From JAGPUQ01 sp041594335 (GTDB lineage: Bacteria; Pseudomonadota; Gammaproteobacteria; Pseudomonadales; Porticoccaceae), in contig JBFHML010000071.1 in the NCBI GenBank assembly GCA_041594335.1, forward strand, positions 1 to 10,206: a stretch of 10,206 nucleotides of DNA. The letters run 5' to 3'. How positions within the stretch are numbered: the stretch's first letter is position 1; the number at the start of each line of letters is the position of its first letter. A program made the position numbers and the translations under genes. Shown here piece after piece: positions 1 to 5,193 of this stretch. The notes beneath the pieces are model-generated. The model searched no databases, was not told the DNA's origin, and saw nothing but the letters and a program-made list of their open reading frames with translations.

Positions 1-563
1 AGGATGGCTTTTTCGCGCACCGATTCAGAAGGGACGAGACCGGCGAGCACGACTTGACCGTTGTCGGTCGAGACTTCGATGTCGAGTCCCTTGATCGCGT
101 CATCGGCCAACAACTTGGTTTTCACCTGGGTGGTAATCCATCCGTCCGAAATGGCTTCGCCTGCCTGTTCTCCGGCCTTCTTGGTCTTGGCGGTCAGGGT
201 TTGCGGATTGGTTGATGAGTCACCCACGATCAGCGCATTGGTTACCGAATCAGCACCCTCGACCGACAACGCGATTTCCGCTGCTTTTTGCCGCGCCGCT
301 TCATTGGGTACGGTGCCGCGCAAGGTGACCATGCCGCCCTTGCTGTCCACATTGATATTGATGCCCCGGGTGGTGTCATTGGTCATCAAGCGGGTTTTGA
401 CTTCGGTCGTCAGGGTCGCGTCGTTGATCGCTCCGCCCAGTCCATTTTCTCCCGCGGTCGCGGCGCCTGCTGCCAACGCGATGGCCAGGCCGGTAGAGCC
501 GATGATCCGCCGGGCTTTTCGGCATAGGGTTGGGTGTGACGTAGATGTGTTCTTCGTGTCCAT
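1..563 (-). CDS. Periplasmic protein with two BON domains (OsmY-like), C-terminus cut by window edge
   Basis: Reading leftward from the ATG at 563-561 gives 187 codons with no stop before the window edge, so the C-terminus is missing. The start is preceded by GGAG about seven bases upstream. Residues 1-37 form a Sec signal: a basic stretch (RKARR, 15-19), a hydrophobic core and a likely cut after ATA37. Two similar modules follow, at roughly 46-113 and 142-187+, each with the BON pattern: a TTEVKTRL/TTQVKTKL helix, a strand ending VTLRGTVP/VVLAGLVP, then a charged helix (EAARQKAAEIA/ESVREKAI). A Lys/Gly-rich linker lies between them. BON domains are thought to bind phospholipid or membrane interfaces; OsmY-type proteins are periplasmic and induced by osmotic or envelope stress. 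It is divergent from the nitrate genes and next to a DUF1328 gene, a stress-like pairing. The family call is solid; the physiological role is inferred. Confidence 0.88.
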   Translation of the reverse strand, partial: MDTKNTSTSHPTLCRKARRIIGSTGLAIALAAGAATAGENGLGGAINDATLTTEVKTRLMTNDTTRGININVDSKGGMVTLRGTVPNEAARQKAAEIALSVEGADSVTNALIVGDSSTNPQTLTAKTKKAGEQAGEAISDGWITTQVKTKLLADDAIKGLDIEVSTDNGQVVLAGLVPSESVREKAI

Positions 564-657
564 TTTCAGGCTCCGTTTCTGCGTTTTGTAGAAAATAATT
601 GCTGTTGCCGCCAACGTGATTTCTCGTGTTGTGGTCGGTTATTTTTATTTCAATGAT

Positions 658-819
658 TTATTTTGGTCTTTTGTTGCTGAATAGAGAAACTATAAACATG
701 ACAAGAAAAATGACGAAAAGAACCTGTGCAATCCAGCTTGCTGTGCCAGCTACTCCAGAAAATCCTAGGGCGGCCGCAATGATCGCGATAATAAGAAAGA
801 GAACGGCATAGCTGAGCAT
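658..819 (-). CDS. Small DUF1328/YtjA-like inner-membrane protein, 53 aa
   Basis: The ATG is at 819-817 and TAA at 660-658, with GGAG about seven bases before the start. The 53-residue product begins MLSYAVLFLIIAIIAAALGF, continues with a GVAGTASWIAQ turn, has a second hydrophobic helix LFVIFLVMFIVSLF and ends NKRPK. This is the pattern of the DUF1328 (YtjA) family: two transmembrane helices joined by a small-residue turn and a short basic tail. Length and the IAAALGFSGVAGTA segment agree with E. coli YtjA as I remember it. The function of the family is unknown. The gene reads toward the BON-domain gene with about 94 bases between them and no intrinsic terminator that I can find, so the two could be co-transcribed. 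Confidence 0.9.
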   Translation of the reverse strand: MLSYAVLFLIIAIIAAALGFSGVAGTASWIAQVLFVIFLVMFIVSLFSNKRPK

Positions 820-1530
820 GATGAATCTCCGAGGTAAATTTCTTCGTATTTCAATAAATCAATAACTATTGAGGCCTACCGAAAACAGCATGGTCGGTAA
901 GAATTCATTGATCTGTTGTCGATGGATTCAAAAGATCGTCGGTCGTAAAGACATCGGAAAAAAAATAATGTTCCCAAAGATAATTTCCCATATAAGAATT
1001 GCTGCTCGTTGTGACAGAGTGGGTCCGCTACAGTTCCCCGATTGGGGATAACACCGACATGACCAGGACGACTCAGTGGGTGTAGGAGAATTCCCGCGGC
1101 GGTGACGGTAGGGTCCATGAGTGGCGCGAGGCGATCGGCCGCGGACTGCTGGGGGTGCGGATTTGGGTCTGCGTGCGCTGCACCGCGATGCGTGATTGGG
1201 TGGCGCGATTGAGGCAGCGCGGAGTGGTACAGGGCGATGGAGTCCGGGGCCTGTAGATGCTTGGTAGCGATAGTGGCTCTCAGTCCCGCGGTTCCATGGC
1301 GTGCATCGCTTGCGGGGCGGTGCGAACCCTGCACGCGGAGTGACGCCAGTGGCCGGTCCACAGGTTGGGCATGATCGCGCGGCAATAGCCGCGGTAGGGT
1401 GCTCGTCGCTGGCGCCATTTTGAGGCGCCCGCGACCGGCCATGTGCCTCCATGGCGCAAGGCGGGCCTGATAAATGGACGCCGGTCCGCGTGTTTGGCCT
1501 ATTAAGCCAACAAAATCAGCTAGATAGAAT
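820..1530. other. Long intergenic region without a convincing gene
   Basis: About 700 bases separate the leftward small-protein gene from the rightward sigma-54 promoter. The first 200 bases are clearly A/T richer than the rest. Open frames on both strands here translate to low-complexity Arg/Pro/Ser-rich strings with no recognisable domain and no good ribosome-binding site, so I do not call genes. Visible structures are a short hairpin at about 1036-1049 (TCCCC-GATT-GGGGA, no T-tract), an inverted GGCGCC pair at 1411-1416/1424-1429, and TTGGC/GCCAA at 1494-1498/1506-1510 just upstream of the promoter. The region should hold the minus-strand promoter for the two leftward genes and any enhancer for the sigma-54 promoter, but I found no clear NtrC-type palindrome here. 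Confidence 0.6.
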
Positions 1531-1531
1531 G

Positions 1532-1549
1532 TTTGGCACGACAATTGTC
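1532..1549 (+). promoter_or_regulatory. Sigma-54 type -24/-12 promoter for the leader and barrel gene
   Basis: TTTGGCACGACAATTGTC matches the sigma-54 consensus TGGCACG-N4-TTGC with the -24 GG at 1535-1536 and the -12 element at 1547-1548, the correct 12-base offset. The -12 dinucleotide is GT rather than GC, the only departure at a key position. It shares the TGGCAYGACAA core with the promoter upstream of nrtA. The predicted transcript start is about 1559, right before the first leader hairpin. An activator of the NtrC type would be required; its site is not evident upstream. Confidence 0.72.
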
Positions 1550-1560
1550 TGTCTAGGGCG

Positions 1561-1596
1561 GACACAGGAGTTGGCTGTGTCGGGCAACAGAGCCCG
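1561..1596 (+). promoter_or_regulatory. Tandem-hairpin leader, likely NasT (ANTAR) antitermination target 1
   Basis: Two hairpins abut directly. The first has a perfect 7-bp stem GACACAG/CTGTGTC (1561-1567/1575-1581) with a seven-base loop GAGTTGG. The second has GGGC/GCCC (1582-1585/1592-1595) with a six-base loop AACAGA; its stem could extend by one pair if C1581 is released from the first. The 3' arm of the second hairpin is also the start of the terminator's 5' arm, so the hairpin and the terminator cannot form together. ANTAR proteins are known to bind two-hairpin RNA motifs with six-base loops and so prevent termination. The overlap and order fit; the first loop has seven bases, which is not canonical. 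An ANTAR protein is encoded about 1.4 kb downstream. Confidence 0.65.
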
Positions 1597-1624
1597 CGGA
1601 TCGTTGCATCCGTGGGCTTTTTTT
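1591..1624 (+). terminator. Intrinsic terminator in the barrel-gene leader (attenuator)
   Basis: The 11-bp stem AGCCCGCGGAT/ATCCGTGGGCT (1591-1601/1608-1618, one G-U pair) has a six-base loop and is followed by an unbroken run of seven T (1618-1624). It lies between the sigma-54 promoter and the gene, about 50 bases before the start codon, so it must be bypassed for expression. It shares 1591-1595 with the preceding hexaloop hairpin, which makes it a regulated attenuator and not the end of an upstream gene; no plus-strand gene lies upstream. Confidence 0.85.
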
Positions 1625-1673
1625 GTGGCGGCGACCCGGGTCGGGCGAGCCGCGGTACTCGGGAGAGATGATC

Positions 1674-2897
1674 ATGAAGTATCCGATAGTCCCCATCGTC
1701 TGGGCTCGCGGCGCCGTCTTGGCGGCGTTGGCTTGTGGTATCAGCATGGCCTCCCGCGCGGACAGTGGCGGCATCGCCGAGGCGCTAGCCGACACCGAGG
1801 CCAATCTGCTCTTGCGCTATCGGTTTGAGCATGTCGACCAAGACAGCTTTGCCGAGGAGGCTAGTGCCTCGACCTTGCTGTCGCGCTTGACGGTGAAATC
1901 TGGCGTCGTCGCTGGCTTCCATGGGCTGATCGAAGTCGACAATGTTTCGTATCTGGGCGGCGATCCCTTCAACAACACGGAAAATGGGCGCACCGATCGC
2001 CCTGTAGTGGCGGACCCGGATCACACCGAAGTCAACCAGGCATATCTCAGTTATGCCTTTGACGCCGGTAATGCGGCGACGGTGGGGCGTCAGCGCATCA
2101 ACCATGCCGACCAACGATTTGTCGGCGGAGTAGGGTGGCGGCAGAACGAGCAGACCTTTGACTCCGCCACGCTATCCTTGACGCCCGTCGACACGGTGAA
2201 GATCGATTACAGCTATATCTGGCGGGTGAATCGCATCTTTGGGCCGGAGGGGCCCGATGCGGAATTTGAGGGCGACACCCACGCGGCCCTGGTTTCCTAT
2301 ACGCCGGTCGCCGGCCATACGCTATCGGCCTTTGGCTACTGGTTGGATTTTGATGAAGCCCCGGCGCTGTCCAGTACGACCTACGGGGTCAAGTATCAGG
2401 GTGGTATCAAGGTCTCCGATGGCATGACGCTGGCGCTGCAACTGGCCGCAGCGCAGCAGAGTGACTACGGCGATAGCCCGCTCGATTATGATGCCGACTA
2501 TTGGTTGGCCGAGGCGAGTCTCGGGTTGACGCCGCTGACCGTCACCGGTGGCTACGAGGTGCTCGGTAGCGACAACGGCGTTGGCTTCAAGACCCCCTTA
2601 GCGACGCTGCACAAGTTCCAAGGTTTTGCGGATATCTTTCTGGTGACGCCGGCCGGTGGCATCGAGGACCGGTATCTGACGTTGGCGACCCAGCTCGGTG
2701 GGGTGAAGCTCTCAGCCACGTATCACGATTTTGAGGCCGACCGGGGCGGTGCGGACTATGGTGATGAACTCGATCTTGTGGCCGCTTATGCCTTCAGTCC
2801 CGGGTATAGCGTCCTGCTCAAATACGCGGCCTATGACGCGGACGAGTTCGCGGTCGACACTGACAAGATCTGGTTGATGTTGACCGCAGCCTTCTGA
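1674..2897 (+). CDS. Outer-membrane beta-barrel (alginate-export/porin-like), nitrate locus
   Basis: The product is 407 residues. ATG 1674 is chosen because GGAGAG lies six bases upstream; the in-frame ATG at 1668 has its Shine-Dalgarno too close. Residues 1-29 are a signal peptide (hydrophobic core AVLAALACGISMA, likely cut SRA|D). The mature chain alternates polar and hydrophobic residues in strand-like repeats, is rich in Asp, Gly, Tyr and aromatic girdle residues, and ends in TAAF, a C-terminal Phe typical of outer-membrane barrels. Motifs such as RYRFEHVDQ and TVGRQRINHADQRFVGG resemble the alginate-export/OprD-like barrel group; the subfamily is uncertain. The gene has its own sigma-54 promoter and antitermination leader, matching the nrtA leader, and lies directly before nasT. 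I infer a nitrate-induced channel that helps nitrate or another small anion cross the outer membrane. The substrate is not shown by the sequence. Confidence 0.8.
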   Translation: MKYPIVPIVWARGAVLAALACGISMASRADSGGIAEALADTEANLLLRYRFEHVDQDSFAEEASASTLLSRLTVKSGVVAGFHGLIEVDNVSYLGGDPFNNTENGRTDRPVVADPDHTEVNQAYLSYAFDAGNAATVGRQRINHADQRFVGGVGWRQNEQTFDSATLSLTPVDTVKIDYSYIWRVNRIFGPEGPDAEFEGDTHAALVSYTPVAGHTLSAFGYWLDFDEAPALSSTTYGVKYQGGIKVSDGMTLALQLAAAQQSDYGDSPLDYDADYWLAEASLGLTPLTVTGGYEVLGSDNGVGFKTPLATLHKFQGFADIFLVTPAGGIEDRYLTLATQLGGVKLSATYHDFEADRGGADYGDELDLVAAYAFSPGYSVLLKYAAYDADEFAVDTDKIWLMLTAAF

Positions 2898-2923
2898 AGC
2901 GATTTTCCCTCGGTAGTACTTTT

Positions 2924-2949
2924 GGGGCGCCTTTGGTGCCCCGTTTTTT
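2924..2949 (+). terminator. Intrinsic terminator after the barrel gene
   Basis: An 8-bp stem GGGGCGCC/GGTGCCCC (2924-2931/2935-2942, one G-U pair) with a three-base TTT loop is followed by G and six T (2944-2949). It starts 26 bases after the barrel gene's stop codon and ends 37 bases before nasT. It lacks the upstream hexaloop hairpin of the two leaders, so it looks like a plain terminator that separates the barrel transcript from nasT. Confidence 0.85.
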
Positions 2950-2986
2950 GCATGGTGCGGGTGAGCGATGGCGTGGTGTAGACGTG

Positions 2987-3598
2987 ATGGGTAAGTGCTC
3001 CACAAAGGCGATTCGGGTGATGTTGGTTGACGACCATCCGCAGCGCGCGGATATGGTGGAGGCCGCCCTGGCGGGCTGTGGGTGTCAAGTGGTCTCGGTG
3101 CTGCCCACGGCGTCGGGGTTGCTATTTCAGATTGAGCAGCACCAACCCGAAGTGGTGATGATCGATATGGAGTCCCCGGATCGCGACATTCTGGAGAGCC
3201 TTTCGGTGCTCAATCAACACCACCCTACCCCGATTGTCATGTTCGCGCGCGAGCAGGATTCGGGCTTTATCCAACAAGCCATCGACGCTGGGGTCAGCGC
3301 CTACCTGGCCGAAGGGGTGGATCCGGTCAAGGTTCGCACGGCCATCGATGTCGCTATCGCCCAGTTCGAACGCTACCAGGCGTTGCGCCGCAACCTGGAG
3401 GAGACGCGCCAGGAGCTGGAGCAGCGCAAGGTGGTCGACCGCGCCAAGCGCTTGTTGATGGCGCATCAGAAAATCGATGAGGCCCAGGCCTATGCGCAGA
3501 TGCGCAAGCTGGCCATGAACAGTAACCAAACGATTTCCGCGGTGGCGGCCGGCGTGATCGCCATCTTCGATAAGGCAGAGGGGGCGCAAGCGCGATGA
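2987..3598 (+). CDS. nasT: NasT-type ANTAR RNA-binding antiterminator
   Basis: The product has 203 residues, normal for NasT. ATG 2987 is preferred because it leaves a few residues before the first receiver strand (IRVMLVDDHP); GTG 2984 is possible, and the Shine-Dalgarno is weak for both. Residues 9-117 are a receiver-like domain with acidic pair D15-D16 and D60 in VVMIDMESPDRD, a motif typical of NasT. At the usual Lys position the sequence reads AYLAEG, so it is probably a pseudo-receiver controlled by protein binding and not phosphorylation. A coiled coil spans about 118-147 (LRRNLEETRQELEQRK), then the ANTAR domain to about 198 (AKRLLM, DEAQAYAQMRKLAM). In the known NasS-NasT system, NasS holds NasT without nitrate; released NasT binds leader hairpins and blocks termination. 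The stop overlaps the nasS start (ATGA), indicating translational coupling. Confidence 0.93.
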   Translation: MGKCSTKAIRVMLVDDHPQRADMVEAALAGCGCQVVSVLPTASGLLFQIEQHQPEVVMIDMESPDRDILESLSVLNQHHPTPIVMFAREQDSGFIQQAIDAGVSAYLAEGVDPVKVRTAIDVAIAQFERYQALRRNLEETRQELEQRKVVDRAKRLLMAHQKIDEAQAYAQMRKLAMNSNQTISAVAAGVIAIFDKAEGAQAR

Positions 3599-4806
3599 CC
3601 ATCGCACAGGAACAATGGCTATTCGAATTACCGGTCGCGGAAAAGACGGTGCTCAACCTGGGGTTTATGCGCCTGACGGATGCCGCCCCGTTGATCGCCG
3701 CCCGGGAGTTGGGGTTCTTCTCCCGGTTTGGTCTCGAAGTGACTTTGGTGCGCGAGGTGTCTTGGGCCAATATCCGCGATAAGGTCACGGTCGGTGCCCT
3801 GGATGCCGCGCAAATGTTGGCGCCCATGCCGTTGATGACCTCTCTGGGTATTGGCGGGCTACGCTGCCCATTGGTCACCGGTCTGATGCTGAACCTCAAC
3901 GGCAACGCGATTACCTTGGCCACTGGACTGTGGGAGCAATTGGTCCGGTCTGGCGCGACAACCCATGATCCGCTGGCTTTGTCTCGCGCTCTTGCCCGCC
4001 AGGTTTCCGTCAGCGGCCAGCGCTTGACCATGGCGACGGTCTATCCGTTCTCGACCCACACCTTGCAGCTGCGACTGTGGCTGGCGGCCGGCGGTCTGGA
4101 TCCGGATACCCAGTTACGTCTCATCGTGCTCCCCCCCGAGCAGATGGTCGACAGCTTGGCGCGCGGGATCATCGACGGCTTTTGTGTTGGAGAGCCCTGG
4201 AATACGGTGGCGGTGCAGGCCGGTGTTGGCGTGGTGGCGGCTTCGGGTTATGACGTCTGGAACAACGCACCAGAGAAGGTCCTGGGTGTGACGGCAGATT
4301 GGCACGCGGCCTATCCGGGCACGCACCTGCGATTGCGGCTGGCGCTGATGGAAGCTGCGCGCTGGCTGGCCGATGCCGAACATCGGCGTCAGGCTGCCGA
4401 GTTCCTGGCGACGACCGACTATCTCGATTTGCCCGGTTCCCAGGTGCTGCCGGCGCTGCTCGGCCGCCATCAATATCGACGTGGCGGCCCGATGGTCGAC
4501 ACCCCGGATTTTCTCGTATTTCACCGATACCAGGCCGGCTTTCCCTGGTGGTCGCGTGCGGAGCGCCTAGTGCGGCAGTGTTTGGAGCTCTTGGGTAAGT
4601 CTCTGCCGGAGGGGGAAGTGATGGCGCTGGTGGCTGGATGCTACCGCACCGACCTCTATCGGGAAGCAGCACGTCTCCTGGGTTGGCCCCATCCCTCGCA
4701 GGATCATACGCCGCCGGCGGTGCACGCCGCCGCCTATGATCTGGAGCCGGGCGTACGCTTGGGCCCCGATCTGATGATGGGGGTCGACGTACGAGATCGG
4801 CCATGA
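3595..4806 (+). CDS. nasS: NasS-type cytoplasmic nitrate sensor (NrtA-like, no signal peptide)
   Basis: The product has 403 residues and starts in the ATGA overlap with nasT, with a GAGGGGGCG purine run upstream inside nasT. It is homologous to the nrtA product in this window (LGFMRLTDAAPLIAA compares with FGFIKLTDMAPLAIA) but has no signal peptide, the hallmark of NasS. Positions matching the nitrate-binding region of NrtA proteins are kept: W57, the STH motif with H155, CVGEPWN at 197-203, and the PEK motif with K228. It should therefore bind nitrate or nitrite in the cytoplasm. In characterised NasS-NasT pairs, ligand binding makes NasS release NasT, which then relieves termination. Here nasT comes before nasS. 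It ends shorter than NrtA, lacking the C-terminal extension. Confidence 0.92.
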   Translation: MTIAQEQWLFELPVAEKTVLNLGFMRLTDAAPLIAARELGFFSRFGLEVTLVREVSWANIRDKVTVGALDAAQMLAPMPLMTSLGIGGLRCPLVTGLMLNLNGNAITLATGLWEQLVRSGATTHDPLALSRALARQVSVSGQRLTMATVYPFSTHTLQLRLWLAAGGLDPDTQLRLIVLPPEQMVDSLARGIIDGFCVGEPWNTVAVQAGVGVVAASGYDVWNNAPEKVLGVTADWHAAYPGTHLRLRLALMEAARWLADAEHRRQAAEFLATTDYLDLPGSQVLPALLGRHQYRRGGPMVDTPDFLVFHRYQAGFPWWSRAERLVRQCLELLGKSLPEGEVMALVAGCYRTDLYREAARLLGWPHPSQDHTPPAVHAAAYDLEPGVRLGPDLMMGVDVRDRP

Positions 4807-4822
4807 CCCGTAGCGTCGCGCG

Positions 4823-4839
4823 TGCGCTGCAACAGTGCA
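4823..4839. promoter_or_regulatory. Candidate NtrC enhancer palindrome
   Basis: TGCGCT-GCAAC-AGTGCA is a 6-5-6 inverted repeat with a single mismatch between arms and fits the NtrC pattern TGCACY-N5-RGTGCA. It lies about 200 bases upstream of the -24 GG of the nrtA promoter, a usual enhancer distance. A second good half-site, TGCACC, begins at 4842, but its partner arm (AACGCA, 4853-4858) is poor. Called from consensus only. Confidence 0.5.
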
Positions 4840-4949
4840 GATGCACCGAGCCAACGCATTCCTGGGGCGGCACGCCGGCGGTGTTCGGGGTGGAAGATGC
4901 GGTCGAGTCGACAGTGGCTGCGCGCGGGGAGCGGGTGGGTGGTCTTTCT

Positions 4950-4962
4950 AACTACTTGTTCC
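4950..4962. promoter_or_regulatory. Possible IHF site between enhancer and promoter
   Basis: TAACTACTTGTTC agrees with the reversed IHF core YAANNNNTTGATW except at two positions. It sits between the NtrC-like palindrome and the sigma-54 promoter, about 65 bases before the -24 element, where a DNA bend would help looping. The match is imperfect and the location is the main support. Confidence 0.3.
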
Positions 4963-5024
4963 GGCAGGGATTCAATGACCATGCTTGAGACTGCGGTGGC
5001 TATGCCAGGGCGAGGAGGGAAAGT

Positions 5025-5040
5025 TGGCATGACAACTGCT
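5025..5040 (+). promoter_or_regulatory. Sigma-54 -24/-12 promoter for nrtA operon
   Basis: TGGCATGACAACTGCT carries the -24 GG at 5026-5027 and -12 GC at 5038-5039, exactly 12 bases apart. The expected start of transcription is about 5050, just before the leader hairpins. Shares TGGCAYGACAA with the barrel-gene promoter. Sigma-54 control ties the operon to nitrogen limitation. Confidence 0.8.
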
Positions 5041-5052
5041 ACGTAAATACTG

Positions 5053-5122
5053 CCAGCCGATACAGCAGGTCTGGGTCGGCCAACAGCAGGTGTTCCCCCA
5101 GGTCACCAGGGCGATGCAGCCC
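5053..5122 (+). promoter_or_regulatory. Structured leader, likely NasT antitermination target 2
   Basis: The leader has a small hairpin GGGC/GCCC (5109-5112/5119-5122) with a six-base loop GATGCA, whose 3' arm is also the start of the terminator. Upstream are two alternative folds that cannot coexist. One is a hairpin at 5053-5074 (CCAGCC/GG-CTGG with a bulged T5070). The other is a longer hairpin at 5068-5104 (GGTCTGGG/CCCAGGTC plus inner GG/CC and AACA/TGTT pairs). The repeat ACAGCAGGT occurs at 5062-5070 and 5083-5091. The overlap of hexaloop stem and terminator repeats the logic of the barrel-gene leader. Which upstream fold is the first ANTAR hairpin cannot be decided by eye. Confidence 0.6.
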
Positions 5123-5152
5123 ACTTCGGTTTTTCCGGAGTGGGCTTTTTTT
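5118..5152 (+). terminator. Intrinsic terminator in the nrtA leader (attenuator)
   Basis: A 12-bp stem (5118-5129/5135-5146: AGCCCACTTCGG/CCGGAGTGGGCT, one G-U pair) with a TTTTT loop is followed by a run of seven T (5146-5152). It lies between the sigma-54 promoter and the nrtA start and overlaps the preceding hexaloop hairpin at 5119-5122, so it is best read as a regulated attenuator. Confidence 0.9.
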
Positions 5153-5193
5153 ATGCCAGAGCAGTTAGCGCAAGCGCAAAGGAGCCATAGGTT

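Larger units (their letters stand above)
4807..5024. other. Intergenic regulatory region upstream of the nrtA promoter
   Basis: About 220 bases lie between the nasS stop and the nrtA sigma-54 promoter. A 61-codon open frame (4803-4988) overlaps the nasS stop but has no good ribosome-binding site and no recognisable similarity, so I leave it uncalled. I see no intrinsic terminator after nasS, so nasTS transcripts may run into the nrtA leader. The region carries an NtrC-like palindrome and an IHF-like site, listed separately, as expected for enhancer DNA. Confidence 0.6.

Noticed and set aside
1036..1049. Hairpin TCCCC-GATT-GGGGA considered as a terminator
   Set aside because: No T-run on either strand and no gene ending nearby.
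1515..1527. AATCAGCTAGATA considered as an IHF site for the barrel promoter
   Set aside because: The TTR part of the core does not match and the site would abut the -24 element, too close for a looping bend.
876..1565. Minus-strand open frames in the 820-1530 gap, up to 229 codons
   Set aside because: The translations are Arg/Pro/Ser-rich without domain motifs, initiation sites are poor, and the frame crosses the sigma-54 promoter and ends in A/T-rich spacer.
1623..1673. Longer start for the barrel protein (TTG 1623 or ATG 1668)
   Set aside because: TTG 1623 lies in the terminator T-tract, and ATG 1668 is only about two bases from GGGAG; ATG 1674 has correct spacing and gives a normal signal peptide.
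2933..2960. Possible sigma-54 promoter before nasT (TGGTGCCCC...TTTGCA)
   Set aside because: The GG and GC elements are 15 bases apart, not 12, and the match falls in the terminator hairpin and its T-tract.
3595..4806. Possibility that the nasS gene encodes a second periplasmic nitrate-binding protein
   Set aside because: There is no signal peptide, and the start is translationally coupled to nasT, which fits the cytoplasmic sensor NasS.
4803..4988. 61-codon open frame starting in an ATGA overlap with the nasS stop
   Set aside because: No ribosome-binding site, no recognisable similarity, and it covers the predicted NtrC and IHF sites; more likely regulatory DNA.
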